A stretch of DNA of 31,049 nucleotides from a virus. The position numbers were made by a program, and so were the translations under genes. The stretch's first letter is position 1. Every line of letters begins with the position of its first letter. The stretch spans positions 1 through 31,049 of the IMG/VR virus record IMGVR_UViG_3300008050_000181; one strand, written 5' to 3'. Positions 7,659-13,286 of the stretch are shown here, in pieces. Below the pieces are notes generated by a model. That model did no database searches, was not told where the DNA came from, and was given only the letters and a program-made list of their open reading frames with translations.

Positions 7659-7889
7659 TTATTGTTGGTGTCTCATATACTCGTCGAGGGCCGCCTGTGC
7701 GGTTTTGTGTGCATCGTCGATACTGCGGGTGCGTAGGGCGTCGCGTACCTCGGATAACAGGTACTTCGGGCGGCGGTGCGTCTCGAACCTGTAGCCCCGA
7801 AATCTGCCCCTGTGCGCCATCGTGGCGAGCGCGCGCCGTCCTATACCTAATGCGCGGGCGCAATACGTTAAACTAACAAAAGGTTCCAT
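7659..7889 (-). CDS. Small HTH protein, excisionase/MerR-like
   Basis: A 76-residue basic protein, first gene of the leftward operon. An N-terminal helix-turn-helix (LTYCARALGIGRRALATMAH, 7-26) is followed by a basic wing and PKYLLSEVRDAL (41-52), an arrangement seen in excisionase and MerR-type DNA-binding domains. An AAGGGG lies about 14 bases upstream of the ATG at 7889. It lies opposite the repressor and beside the operator, so it could be an excisionase, a Cro-type regulator or an early-operon regulator. The DNA-binding fold is fairly clear; the role is not. Confidence 0.7.
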   Translation of the reverse strand: MEPFVSLTYCARALGIGRRALATMAHRGRFRGYRFETHRRPKYLLSEVRDALRTRSIDDAHKTAQAALDEYMRHQQ

Positions 7890-7941
7890 ATTCGCGCTTT
7901 TCCCCTTGTGAATAGTGCTTATGGTGCGTTGCTTGGCTTAC

Positions 7942-7959
7942 GTGTCGCGTTAGCGACAC
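7942..7959. promoter_or_regulatory. Palindromic operator
   Basis: GTGTCGC, the 4-base centre GTTA and GCGACAC form a perfect inverted repeat with 7-base arms. It covers the expected start point of the leftward promoter, so a protein bound here would block that promoter. The likely binder is the HTH repressor encoded at 8054-8398 or the HTH protein at 7659-7889. Confidence 0.65.
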
Positions 7960-7961
7960 CT

Positions 7962-7990
7962 ACAATACACATATACCAATTCATTGTCAA
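7962..7990 (-). promoter_or_regulatory. Leftward early promoter
   Basis: On the minus strand there is a perfect -35 TTGACA (7990-7985), a 17-base spacer and TATTGT as -10 (7967-7962). Transcription would begin near 7955, inside the palindromic operator, and read into the HTH gene at 7889 and on through the replication operon. Confidence 0.7.
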
Positions 7991-8012
7991 GCAAAACAGT
8001 GCTTTATAAATT
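7984..8012 (+). promoter_or_regulatory. Rightward promoter for the repressor
   Basis: TTGTCA (7984-7989), a 17-base spacer and TAAATT (8007-8012) make a reasonable sigma-70 promoter reading towards the repressor. Its -35 box overlaps the -35 box of the leftward promoter on the other strand, so the two promoters probably compete for polymerase. Confidence 0.5.
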
Positions 8013-8053
8013 ATTTAGTTGCTAATCATCAAAATACGGGTTATTATTTGTGC

Positions 8054-8398
8054 ATGATAGACACAAAACTTATCGAAGCAATCAAGGCCCATGTAGGGCG
8101 CGAGGGGCACGGCGCGATCAAATCCTTAGCTGAGGCGGCGGGCGTGACGGCGGAAACGGTGCGAAACGTCAAGGCGGGGCGCGCGGCAAACTCAAACACG
8201 TTAGAAGCAATACGAACCGCGTTGCCTGATCCTATCCAGGAGCCGTTATCGTTGGACGGTGCGTTCGGTATCATCGCCGACGAAATGCGAGTGCTTGTTG
8301 CCGCTATTGATTCGCCTGATCTCGCGCCCGATCAGAAGGTGCGCCGCCTGCAATCGTTCATTGTGAACGCCTACCGCGATATGATCGATCCCGAATAG
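8054..8398 (+). CDS. CI-like HTH repressor without peptidase domain
   Basis: A 114-residue protein from the ATG at 8054; a TTG two codons earlier is possible but less likely. An N-terminal helix-turn-helix of the Cro/CI type is visible (AIKSLAEAAGVTAETVRNVKAG, about 21-42, followed by NTLEAIRTAL). Residues 65-114 form a short helical C-terminal part (FGIIADEMRVLVAAI, QKVRRLQSFIVNAYRDM) that could dimerise. There is no LexA/S24 peptidase, so SOS-driven self-cleavage is unlikely. Position opposite the early operon, with a palindrome between, makes it the best candidate for the lysogeny repressor. The Shine-Dalgarno is weak. Confidence 0.75.
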   Translation: MIDTKLIEAIKAHVGREGHGAIKSLAEAAGVTAETVRNVKAGRAANSNTLEAIRTALPDPIQEPLSLDGAFGIIADEMRVLVAAIDSPDLAPDQKVRRLQSFIVNAYRDMIDPE

Positions 8399-8514
8399 AC
8401 GATTAAGCAACCGCCACGCATTACACATATAATATTCCCTCACACATAATATACTCTGCGTTTCCAAAGCCAAATTAGCGTATACCAAAGTTAGGCAAAA
8501 CACAAGGGGCGATT
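8399..8514. other. AT-rich spacer between repressor and membrane protein
   Basis: A 116-base AT-rich gap. TATAAT occurs at 8428-8433 but without a good -35 box upstream, so a promoter here is only possible. No terminator hairpin is seen after the repressor; the repressor, membrane protein and integrase may share one transcript. Confidence 0.4.
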
Positions 8515-8670
8515 ATGGATACTCAGGAATTGCACGAAGCCAAAGCACTACGGCGCGCCGTCAATCGCCAAACTAATCAGCAGTCTTGCTGTTGTCTGGT
8601 TGTGTCGGTTATCCTCGCTTTTATCCTGCTGTATCCGATCTTTAGCGGGTTTCTGTTGGTGCTGGTGTAG
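8515..8670 (+). CDS. Small single-span membrane protein
   Basis: A 51-residue ORF from the ATG at 8515 with CACAAGGGGCGATT in front of it. Residues 1-24 are polar (MDTQELHEAKALRRAVNRQ). The rest is one hydrophobic segment starting SCCCLVVSVILAFILLYP. Its stop codon TAG shares its last base with the GTG start of the integrase, so the two are coupled. Small membrane proteins expressed from the lysogeny region often act in superinfection exclusion, but nothing in the sequence shows that here. Confidence 0.6.
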   Translation: MDTQELHEAKALRRAVNRQTNQQSCCCLVVSVILAFILLYPIFSGFLLVLV

Positions 8671-9713
8671 TGTCTGCGCTCCGGCAAAAAACCGACGGTC
8701 GCTACTATATAGATTACCGGTTGAACGGTAAACGGCACCGCGAAACGATCACCCATAACGGGCGCGCAGTCCGCGACCCCGCCGCCGCGCAGGTTTACTA
8801 TACGCAATGGTGCGCCGCGCAGGAATCCACACCTGTCACCCTCGACACCGCGCCGAGGATCGCCGAGGTTGTCACGTACTACCGCGACACATACTTGCAC
8901 GCCACCAACGCCGCGAAGGCGTCACACGCTGCCGCTGGCACCCATTGCGAGGCGTTTATGGAATGGTGCCGGGCGCAACGTATCGGAAACTGCCAACAGT
9001 TAAGCGCCGCCGTGTTGTCGCGCTGGTCCGCAGATCTGCAACGCACGAGGAACGCCCGCACCGCGCGCAATTACCTAACGACGATACGCACCGCGATCAA
9101 CGTGGCGATAAACGCGGGTATCTTGGAGTCTAACCCGATTCGGGGTAAATGGGTGCTGCCCAAAGTCGAAGACGTAGAGCGCCACCCGCTTACCCTCGAA
9201 GAGTTGCGCGAGGTAATGCGGATCTTTGAAGACGTGCCTATCGTGCTGTGGATCTGTCTTACAGGCAATCGCCCATCCGATGCCCGTACACTACGGTTTC
9301 GCGATGTCGATCTAGAGTCGCGCACGGTGGATCGTCTGTCTATCAAGGCGCGCGCGTTGCGTAATTACGAGATAAGTCACCGCGCCGCAAGGGTAATAGA
9401 GACACAGGCCCACCGCCCACACGCCGCCGAAGATGTCGTCTTCCTGTCATCCACCGGGCACCCATGGAGTGCGGATGGACTGTTAAACAGTTTCAAGGCT
9501 CGACTTCGCGCCGTGGAATACCCGCGCGCCTTAAACCTGCGCGATCTGCGTCACTCCTTCGGTACAATCCTGGCGGGCGAGATGGGCGTACCACTTCCCG
9601 AGCTACAGATCCTGATGGGGCACACTGACATTAAAACGACGATGCAGTATATTCGCCCCACTGGCGCGCGTGAATACCTCACCGCCTGGGATAGCGCGTT
9701 ACCCGAAGAGTAG
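8670..9713 (+). CDS. int: Tyrosine-family integrase
   Basis: A 347-residue site-specific recombinase starting at the GTG at 8670, coupled to the preceding small gene by a one-base stop/start overlap. The N-terminus has an arm-binding-like beta segment (KTDGRYYIDYRLNGKRHRE). A SAM-like core-binding region spans about 65-160, and the catalytic domain covers 170-335. Catalytic residues: Arg 201 in LTGNRPSDARTL, Arg 294 in LRDLRHSFGTIL, His 318 in LMGHTDIKTTMQY and the nucleophile Tyr 327. The usual first His of the HxxR box is Arg 291 here, a variant seen in some integrases. It would integrate the phage at an att site, probably next to this gene. Confidence 0.95.
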   Translation: MSALRQKTDGRYYIDYRLNGKRHRETITHNGRAVRDPAAAQVYYTQWCAAQESTPVTLDTAPRIAEVVTYYRDTYLHATNAAKASHAAAGTHCEAFMEWCRAQRIGNCQQLSAAVLSRWSADLQRTRNARTARNYLTTIRTAINVAINAGILESNPIRGKWVLPKVEDVERHPLTLEELREVMRIFEDVPIVLWICLTGNRPSDARTLRFRDVDLESRTVDRLSIKARALRNYEISHRAARVIETQAHRPHAAEDVVFLSSTGHPWSADGLLNSFKARLRAVEYPRALNLRDLRHSFGTILAGEMGVPLPELQILMGHTDIKTTMQYIRPTGAREYLTAWDSALPEE

Positions 9714-9722
9714 CTCCGATCA

Positions 9723-9956
9723 TGGGCACCCGTGGGCACCGCTACGCAGATCGCCCTGTAAACACAAGCCCAAATACGCCCGCCGAAGTGTCCCTCTCTC
9801 TCCGCCATAAATAACTAACCCGTTGATACTAAACGACTTACGTTTAACGTCAACGGGTTTTATTGTGTCTATTCGTAGTGTTTCGCCCTGGTAGTGCCCA
9901 CGATGGGCACCACGTATGGGCACCGATTCGGCGGGCAATCGGGTAGATTGGGCACC
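9723..9956. repeat. TGGGCACC repeat cluster
   Basis: Five exact direct copies (starts at 9723, 9733, 9904, 9917, 9949) and one inverted seven-base copy at 9894-9900, which makes a GTGCCCA-CGA-TGGGCAC palindrome with the copy at 9904. The spacing of the first pair is 10 bases, one helical turn. They could bind integrase arms or a regulator of the promoter at 9961. Confidence 0.7.
9817..9865. terminator. Hairpin after integrase, bidirectional terminator or att core
   Basis: AACCCGTTGA (9817-9826) pairs perfectly with TCAACGGGTT (9850-9859). Inside, AAACG (9831-9835) pairs with CGTTT (9841-9845) around a 5-base loop. TTTTATT follows on the plus strand and a T-rich run follows on the minus strand, so it can stop transcription both ways. 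It also lies centrally between the TGGGCACC repeats. Confidence 0.65.
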
Positions 9957-9960
9957 GGGG

Positions 9961-9989
9961 TTGACACAGTGCCATACATCGTGTATAGT
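9961..9989 (+). promoter_or_regulatory. Strong sigma-70-type promoter
   Basis: TTGACA (9961-9966), exactly 17 bases, then TATAGT (9984-9989). A TGGGCACC copy ends 4 bases before the -35 box, and a GTTGA/TCAAC inverted repeat (9999-10003, 10011-10015) lies just after the expected start. It drives the two-gene operon at 10040-10434. Confidence 0.8.
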
Positions 9990-10039
9990 AAGGGCACAGT
10001 TGAGACGCAATCAACGCCCACCGGGCAGGAGATAATACG

Positions 10040-10255
10040 ATGGAATTCCTAGCGCATGACTTCGGATTAAAAAACAACGAGCCGCGCCGCGATAACAGAA
10101 TGTGGGTCGGGACTATAGTATATAAGTGTAACCACATTACACCCTTCGCGCGCCCTATCGCCGATATGAACGGCGGCGACGGCGTGACAATTGGGAAGAT
10201 GCGCAAGATCATCCGCACCGAGCGCGGTATGTGCTGCCCTGAGTGCCGCAAATGA
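10040..10255 (+). CDS. Small Cys-containing protein, possible zinc binder
   Basis: A 71-residue protein with AGGAG about 10 bases before the ATG at 10040. A CNH near residue 30 (VYKCNHITPF) and a C-terminal CCPEC (65-69) could together hold a zinc ion. The remainder is unrecognised: MEFLAHDFGLKNNEPRRDNR at the start and VTIGKMRKIIRTERG before the Cys cluster. It leads a two-gene operon from a strong promoter and overlaps the Cro-like gene by ATGA, so it may be a regulator or a host-targeting early protein. Confidence 0.65.
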   Translation: MEFLAHDFGLKNNEPRRDNRMWVGTIVYKCNHITPFARPIADMNGGDGVTIGKMRKIIRTERGMCCPECRK

Positions 10256-10434
10256 CGCCCGCCACACTACGCGCGAAACGCGAGGCCCTACAGCTTACCC
10301 AGGAGCAATTGGGCGAGGCGTTAGGGCTAACCGCCACCTCGGTTTATAGGATGGAATCTGGCCGCCAAGCGATCACGCCACAGACTAAGAATATGATCGC
10401 CCTACTCGTCTACCGACGCGATCAACCAGTCTAA
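10252..10434 (+). CDS. Cro/XRE-type HTH protein
   Basis: A 60-residue protein made almost entirely of one Cro/CI-type helix-turn-helix: LRAKREALQLTQEQLGEALG, then TATSVYRMESGRQAITPQT. The start at 10252 overlaps the preceding stop (ATGA); an upstream GTG is rejected on that basis. It would act as a DNA-binding regulator, possibly a Cro-like antagonist or an autoregulator of the promoter at 9961. Its last 33 bases overlap the convergent DUF3310 gene. Confidence 0.8.
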   Translation: MTPATLRAKREALQLTQEQLGEALGLTATSVYRMESGRQAITPQTKNMIALLVYRRDQPV

Positions 10435-10728
10435 ATACTGGCGCGCTTTCCTCAAGTCTTCCACGCGGGTGCCCTTATAGGGTGCCCGCGTGACGTATTT
10501 TATAACATTGCCGGTGCAGAATCCTGCAAAGACTTCGGGGCCGAGCCCGCGTATGTAGTCTATAGGCTCGATCTCGGCTTGCTGATAATGCGGGGTGTCT
10601 GGTTTATCCATTGATCGCCCTGTCGCTGCTCGCGTTAGTTCCTGGTCTAGCGCCTTATCTATTTCCGCCTTGCTCTTCGCGTATTGTTTGCGCCGCGCCT
10701 CGTATTCGGGGGTGCCTACGTCATACAT
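10402..10728 (-). CDS. DUF3310 protein
   Basis: A 108-residue protein. The ATG at 10728 overlaps the metallophosphoesterase stop by 8 bases; upstream codons belong to that gene. The C-terminal half has HYQQAEIEPIDYIRGLG, then FAGFCTGNVIKYVTRA and DLRKARQYLDWLI, the DUF3310 signature common in phages and sometimes annotated as nucleotide kinase-like. The N-terminal half is a charged helix (YEARRKQYAKSKAEIDKALD). It is the last gene of the late operon and its 3' end overlaps the convergent Cro-like gene. Confidence 0.85.
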   Translation of the reverse strand: MYDVGTPEYEARRKQYAKSKAEIDKALDQELTRAATGRSMDKPDTPHYQQAEIEPIDYIRGLGPEVFAGFCTGNVIKYVTRAPYKGTRVEDLRKARQYLDWLIASVDE

Positions 10729-11734
10729 TCGCGCGCCCTCGGATCCAGGTAAGGTAATCGGCTGCAAGCTCTGGATCGTCGAATACCTGGACAATATTGC
10801 ACTCCATGGCGGCATGTGGATTGATTACGGTGACGGCACAGGGGGAGAACGCGTGATCGGCTAGCCCTAACTGCTCGGCGTATTTGTCGTGAACCTTGTA
10901 GGCGGCGATCTGGATACAATGCGAAATCACGCCCCCATCTATCCCGAGGGTAGGATCTTTACTCTTCACTTTATTATAGGCACTAACGTGGGTGTGCCCG
11001 TTAATCAAGATATGATCCGCGATCCCCATCTGCGCCGCCTTCGCTACGCCATGCGCCGGGTTCCATTGGCTGTTGCCCTTGAAGTTATGCGCCGCACTGA
11101 TCCGCACCTCGCGCCGGTTCGGAAACTTAAGGCGCAACCGTAGCCCGTGCGCCTGCATCACGCCGGGGTTGTCGCGCAAGATCCAGTCTAGCGGATCGCT
11201 CGCTCCGCTCCAGGCGTCATGATTGCCCTTGATCAAGTATAGCCAATCGACGGAGCGTAAGAAGTGCTCCGCTATGCGCCACCCGTCCGCCTCGCTTGTA
11301 GACTGCTCGGAATATATCCGCTTAAGCCCGCCCACCCAGTTGTTGGTAATGTCGCCAATGTTAGCGCCAAACATGCCTGGAGTATCCCGCACTATAGCGG
11401 CGTGGGCGAAGAGTGTCTCTAGATCGGTCCCGTCGTCGTCCACATGCGGATCACCGAAGTGCAAAACCCCTATGGGGGCGTCGTCGCGGATCTTAACGTC
11501 GATCATGCGTTGCGCCGTCTTCGCCGCGTGTAATTTGCCGTATCGCTCGATCCGGTGCTGGATTAGATCGGCAACGTCCAGGTGCTTAGACGGCGGGCGT
11601 TCCTCTATCTCGAAGCCCGTGGCGAGTCTACGCCGTACCGTCTGGCGGGAGCAACCGAGGATCGCCGCCGCCGCCGTCAAACTCCCTCCCTGTTCCACCG
11701 CTGCGTTGCAATCCTCGGTTGTGATGTCCGTCAT
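10721..11734 (-). CDS. Calcineurin-like metallophosphoesterase with N-terminal HTH
   Basis: A 337-residue protein. The metal-site motifs are in order: GDPH (94-97), GDITNNW (127-133), GNHD (170-173), His 216 in SAAHNFKG and GHTHV (246-250), as in calcineurin-type phosphoesterases. Residues 11-40 (AVEQGGSLTAAAAILG, CSRQTVRRRLA) form a helix-turn-helix, so the protein probably binds DNA as well. The ATG at 11734 lies one base after the previous stop. The function could be a nuclease or phosphatase; the HTH favours action on DNA. Confidence 0.85.
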   Translation of the reverse strand: MTDITTEDCNAAVEQGGSLTAAAAILGCSRQTVRRRLATGFEIEERPPSKHLDVADLIQHRIERYGKLHAAKTAQRMIDVKIRDDAPIGVLHFGDPHVDDDGTDLETLFAHAAIVRDTPGMFGANIGDITNNWVGGLKRIYSEQSTSEADGWRIAEHFLRSVDWLYLIKGNHDAWSGASDPLDWILRDNPGVMQAHGLRLRLKFPNRREVRISAAHNFKGNSQWNPAHGVAKAAQMGIADHILINGHTHVSAYNKVKSKDPTLGIDGGVISHCIQIAAYKVHDKYAEQLGLADHAFSPCAVTVINPHAAMECNIVQVFDDPELAADYLTWIRGRANV

Positions 11735-11737
11735 AGT

Positions 11738-12133
11738 CTATCGCCCGTCCTTTGTTGCTTTGGGGTCTTGTATGGCGATCTCTACGCCGTTGCTATGAAG
11801 ACTGCGTTCTAATGCGAACGCCCAGCGCCTCATGTCCTCAATAGTCCACGGATCGCCTTGCCCGAAAATAATGGGCGCGCGTTTCTCTAACTCGTCTTCG
11901 ATGGAGCGTAGCCGGTAATCTGTAGCTTGCTCCTTGATCTCGCTCGCCGCTATTAGTTCGATCCGAAACTCTTTGATCTCGGATTCTAACTGATTCATCT
12001 TTAGTAGCCCCGCCACCCCGACGCCCACTACTGAGGTGATGATCGTAACCAGTACACCCACCGCCCCCAATAACACGCGCACCGTGATCCCGGTGTCTGT
12101 ACTAATTCGGTTGACAGTGTTAGTTGGTGACAC
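11738..12133 (-). CDS. Membrane-anchored coiled-coil protein, i-spanin-like candidate
   Basis: A 131-residue protein starting at the GTG at 12133, overlapping the previous gene by 14 bases. One hydrophobic segment (RVLLGAVGVLVTIITSVVGV, about 19-38) is followed by a charged, helical stretch (NQLESEIKEFRIELIAASEI, then YRLRSIEDELEK) and a C-terminal part with GQGDPWTIEDMRRWAFALER. An N-terminal anchor with an outer coiled coil fits an inner-membrane spanin subunit, given the lipobox protein next door. No clear homology is recognised, so the spanin role is inference. Confidence 0.6.
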   Translation of the reverse strand: MSPTNTVNRISTDTGITVRVLLGAVGVLVTIITSVVGVGVAGLLKMNQLESEIKEFRIELIAASEIKEQATDYRLRSIEDELEKRAPIIFGQGDPWTIEDMRRWAFALERSLHSNGVEIAIQDPKATKDGR

Positions 12134-12635
12134 CGCGCCGCCGATCTATCTCCCGCTGTATCTCTTCCCATAGCCGCCGCGCTTCGCGTTCCATCTGGGC
12201 GCGTTCCTCTGCCGCCCGTACGTCGTCAACGGCATCATTCGCCCGCCGTCGATCTAGCTCGCTCTGTACTATCCGGTGTAGTTCCATAAGCACCACGGGA
12301 TCAACGCGGCGTATGCGCTCACCGTTGCCGCCCTCTGTCGTGATACAACCGGATAATATAGCGCCTTGTGCCGCAAGACACACGAACACGATCCACATAT
12401 AGCCGCTCGCGTTTTTAAACGGATCGCCGGGACCCCCGCGACGCCCGCCGTTTTTCCGCACGTTGTCATACGCCCGAAGCCCCGCGAGTAAGATCGCTAT
12501 CGCTGTACCTGGGATCGCCGCCTCGGATAGCGGGATATCAATCGTCGAAACGCCCGCCCCGAAAGCGCCGATAAACGTGATCCCCGTAACCAGTGCTTTC
12601 TGAATTGTTTTCTTCCATTTGAATTTCGTATTCAT
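12120..12635 (-). CDS. Holin-like N-terminus fused to a lipobox-bearing C-terminus
   Basis: A 171-residue protein. Residues 1-62 look like a small holin: a basic start (MNTKFKWKKTIQKA), a hydrophobic segment (ALVTGITFIGAFGAGV) and AAIPGTAIAILLAGLRAYDN followed by VRKNGG. After a Gly/Pro-rich joint, Met 79 begins MWIVFVCLAAQGAILSGC, a typical lipoprotein signal with lipobox LSGC, and then a charged helix (LHRIVQSELDRRRAND, EERAQMEREARRLWEE). An internal start at 12401 would give a separate 93-residue lipoprotein (o-spanin-like). Whether one or two products are made cannot be told from sequence. The ATG at 12635 has GGAG 10 bases upstream. Confidence 0.6.
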   Translation of the reverse strand: MNTKFKWKKTIQKALVTGITFIGAFGAGVSTIDIPLSEAAIPGTAIAILLAGLRAYDNVRKNGGRRGGPGDPFKNASGYMWIVFVCLAAQGAILSGCITTEGGNGERIRRVDPVVLMELHRIVQSELDRRRANDAVDDVRAAEERAQMEREARRLWEEIQREIDRRRGVTN

Positions 12636-12729
12636 AGTCTGTCGCTCCCATTCTGCCTATTAGCCACCCTAGCGCCATTACCGCCACCAATAACAACAAC
12701 TCAATAAATATCCCGCGCGCCATCTTCAT
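12538..12729 (-). CDS. Small membrane protein overlapping the holin-like gene
   Basis: A 63-residue protein from the ATG at 12729, joined by ATGA to the preceding tail gene. One hydrophobic segment (IFIELLLLVAVMALGWLIG, about 7-25) is followed by an acidic, then basic tail (EYEIQMEENNSES, YRRFRGGRFDD). Its last 98 bases overlap the start of the next gene in another frame, an unusually long overlap for this genome. It may be a holin, antiholin or other lysis protein. Confidence 0.6.
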   Translation of the reverse strand: MKMARGIFIELLLLVAVMALGWLIGRMGATDYEYEIQMEENNSESTGYGDHVYRRFRGGRFDD

Positions 12730-13277
12730 ATAGGCACGTTCGCAAACATGCCCCGCGCTAAGTCTTCGCCACTTGGCCCGCTAGGCGATGGGGTATAACT
12801 AACGTTGATCCATATTGCCTCGACGCGTATGTAGTCTGATCCGCGATCCTCGTCTTCAGCTTGGAACGCCACGCCAAAGCTAGATGCTGTAACGTCTGCG
12901 GGTGTCCAAGTAAGGCCCCATAAATCCGCAGGGCTTCCAAAGTCTACAGTCTGGTTACTGCTCGGGATTGTTGCTCCTGTGCTTTTATTGCTACCCGTTA
13001 CGGTGCCGCCCTTAATTAATCGGACGTTTGTTTGTGCGAACGCCGCCCCCTCAGATTTCCAGCGGATGCGCGCCTCAATACCGTCTATAGTTCCGGTCGG
13101 GTCGGTCCCGAAGGCGAAGTCAACGACCTTTAGCCGATCCGACTCCTCGCGCCCACCGCTTGTTGCTTCCGCATAACTAGTGTTATCCGTTTGCACGTTG
13201 ACGGCGTTAGACCAGGCGAAATCTGCGCCGCCGTTAGTCGTTGCCGTTGATCCTAGTGTCCAACCTGTCTCTGCCAT
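12726..13277 (-). CDS. Tail-tip/fibre-type beta-rich virion protein
   Basis: A 183-residue protein with a jelly-roll-like composition: GWTLGSTATTNGGADFAWSN near the start, DRLKVVDFAFGTDPTGTIDG, IEARIRWKSEGAAF and a C-terminal IRVEAIWINVSYTPSPSG. Phage proteins with this layout of W-N at the start, 'F-x-F ... G-I-x-x-I' in the middle and 'V-x-V-x-Y' at the end are found among tail fibre genes and are probably receptor- or sugar-binding. A leader with AAGGGGG precedes the ATG at 13277. The exact position in the virion is unknown. Confidence 0.65.
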   Translation of the reverse strand: MAETGWTLGSTATTNGGADFAWSNAVNVQTDNTSYAEATSGGREESDRLKVVDFAFGTDPTGTIDGIEARIRWKSEGAAFAQTNVRLIKGGTVTGSNKSTGATIPSSNQTVDFGSPADLWGLTWTPADVTASSFGVAFQAEDEDRGSDYIRVEAIWINVSYTPSPSGPSGEDLARGMFANVPI

Positions 13278-13286
13278 AGCGCCCCC

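Larger units (their letters stand above)
9714..10039. other. Candidate attP region downstream of integrase
   Basis: This 326-base stretch has no gene. It holds five exact direct copies of TGGGCACC, at 9723-9730 and 9733-9740 on one side of a strong hairpin (9817-9859), and at 9904-9911, 9917-9924 and 9949-9956 on the other. There is also an inverted copy (GTGCCCA, 9894-9900). Repeats on both sides of a core beside int is the layout of arm-type integrase sites in attP. The attP reading is inference; the repeats are observed. Confidence 0.5.
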
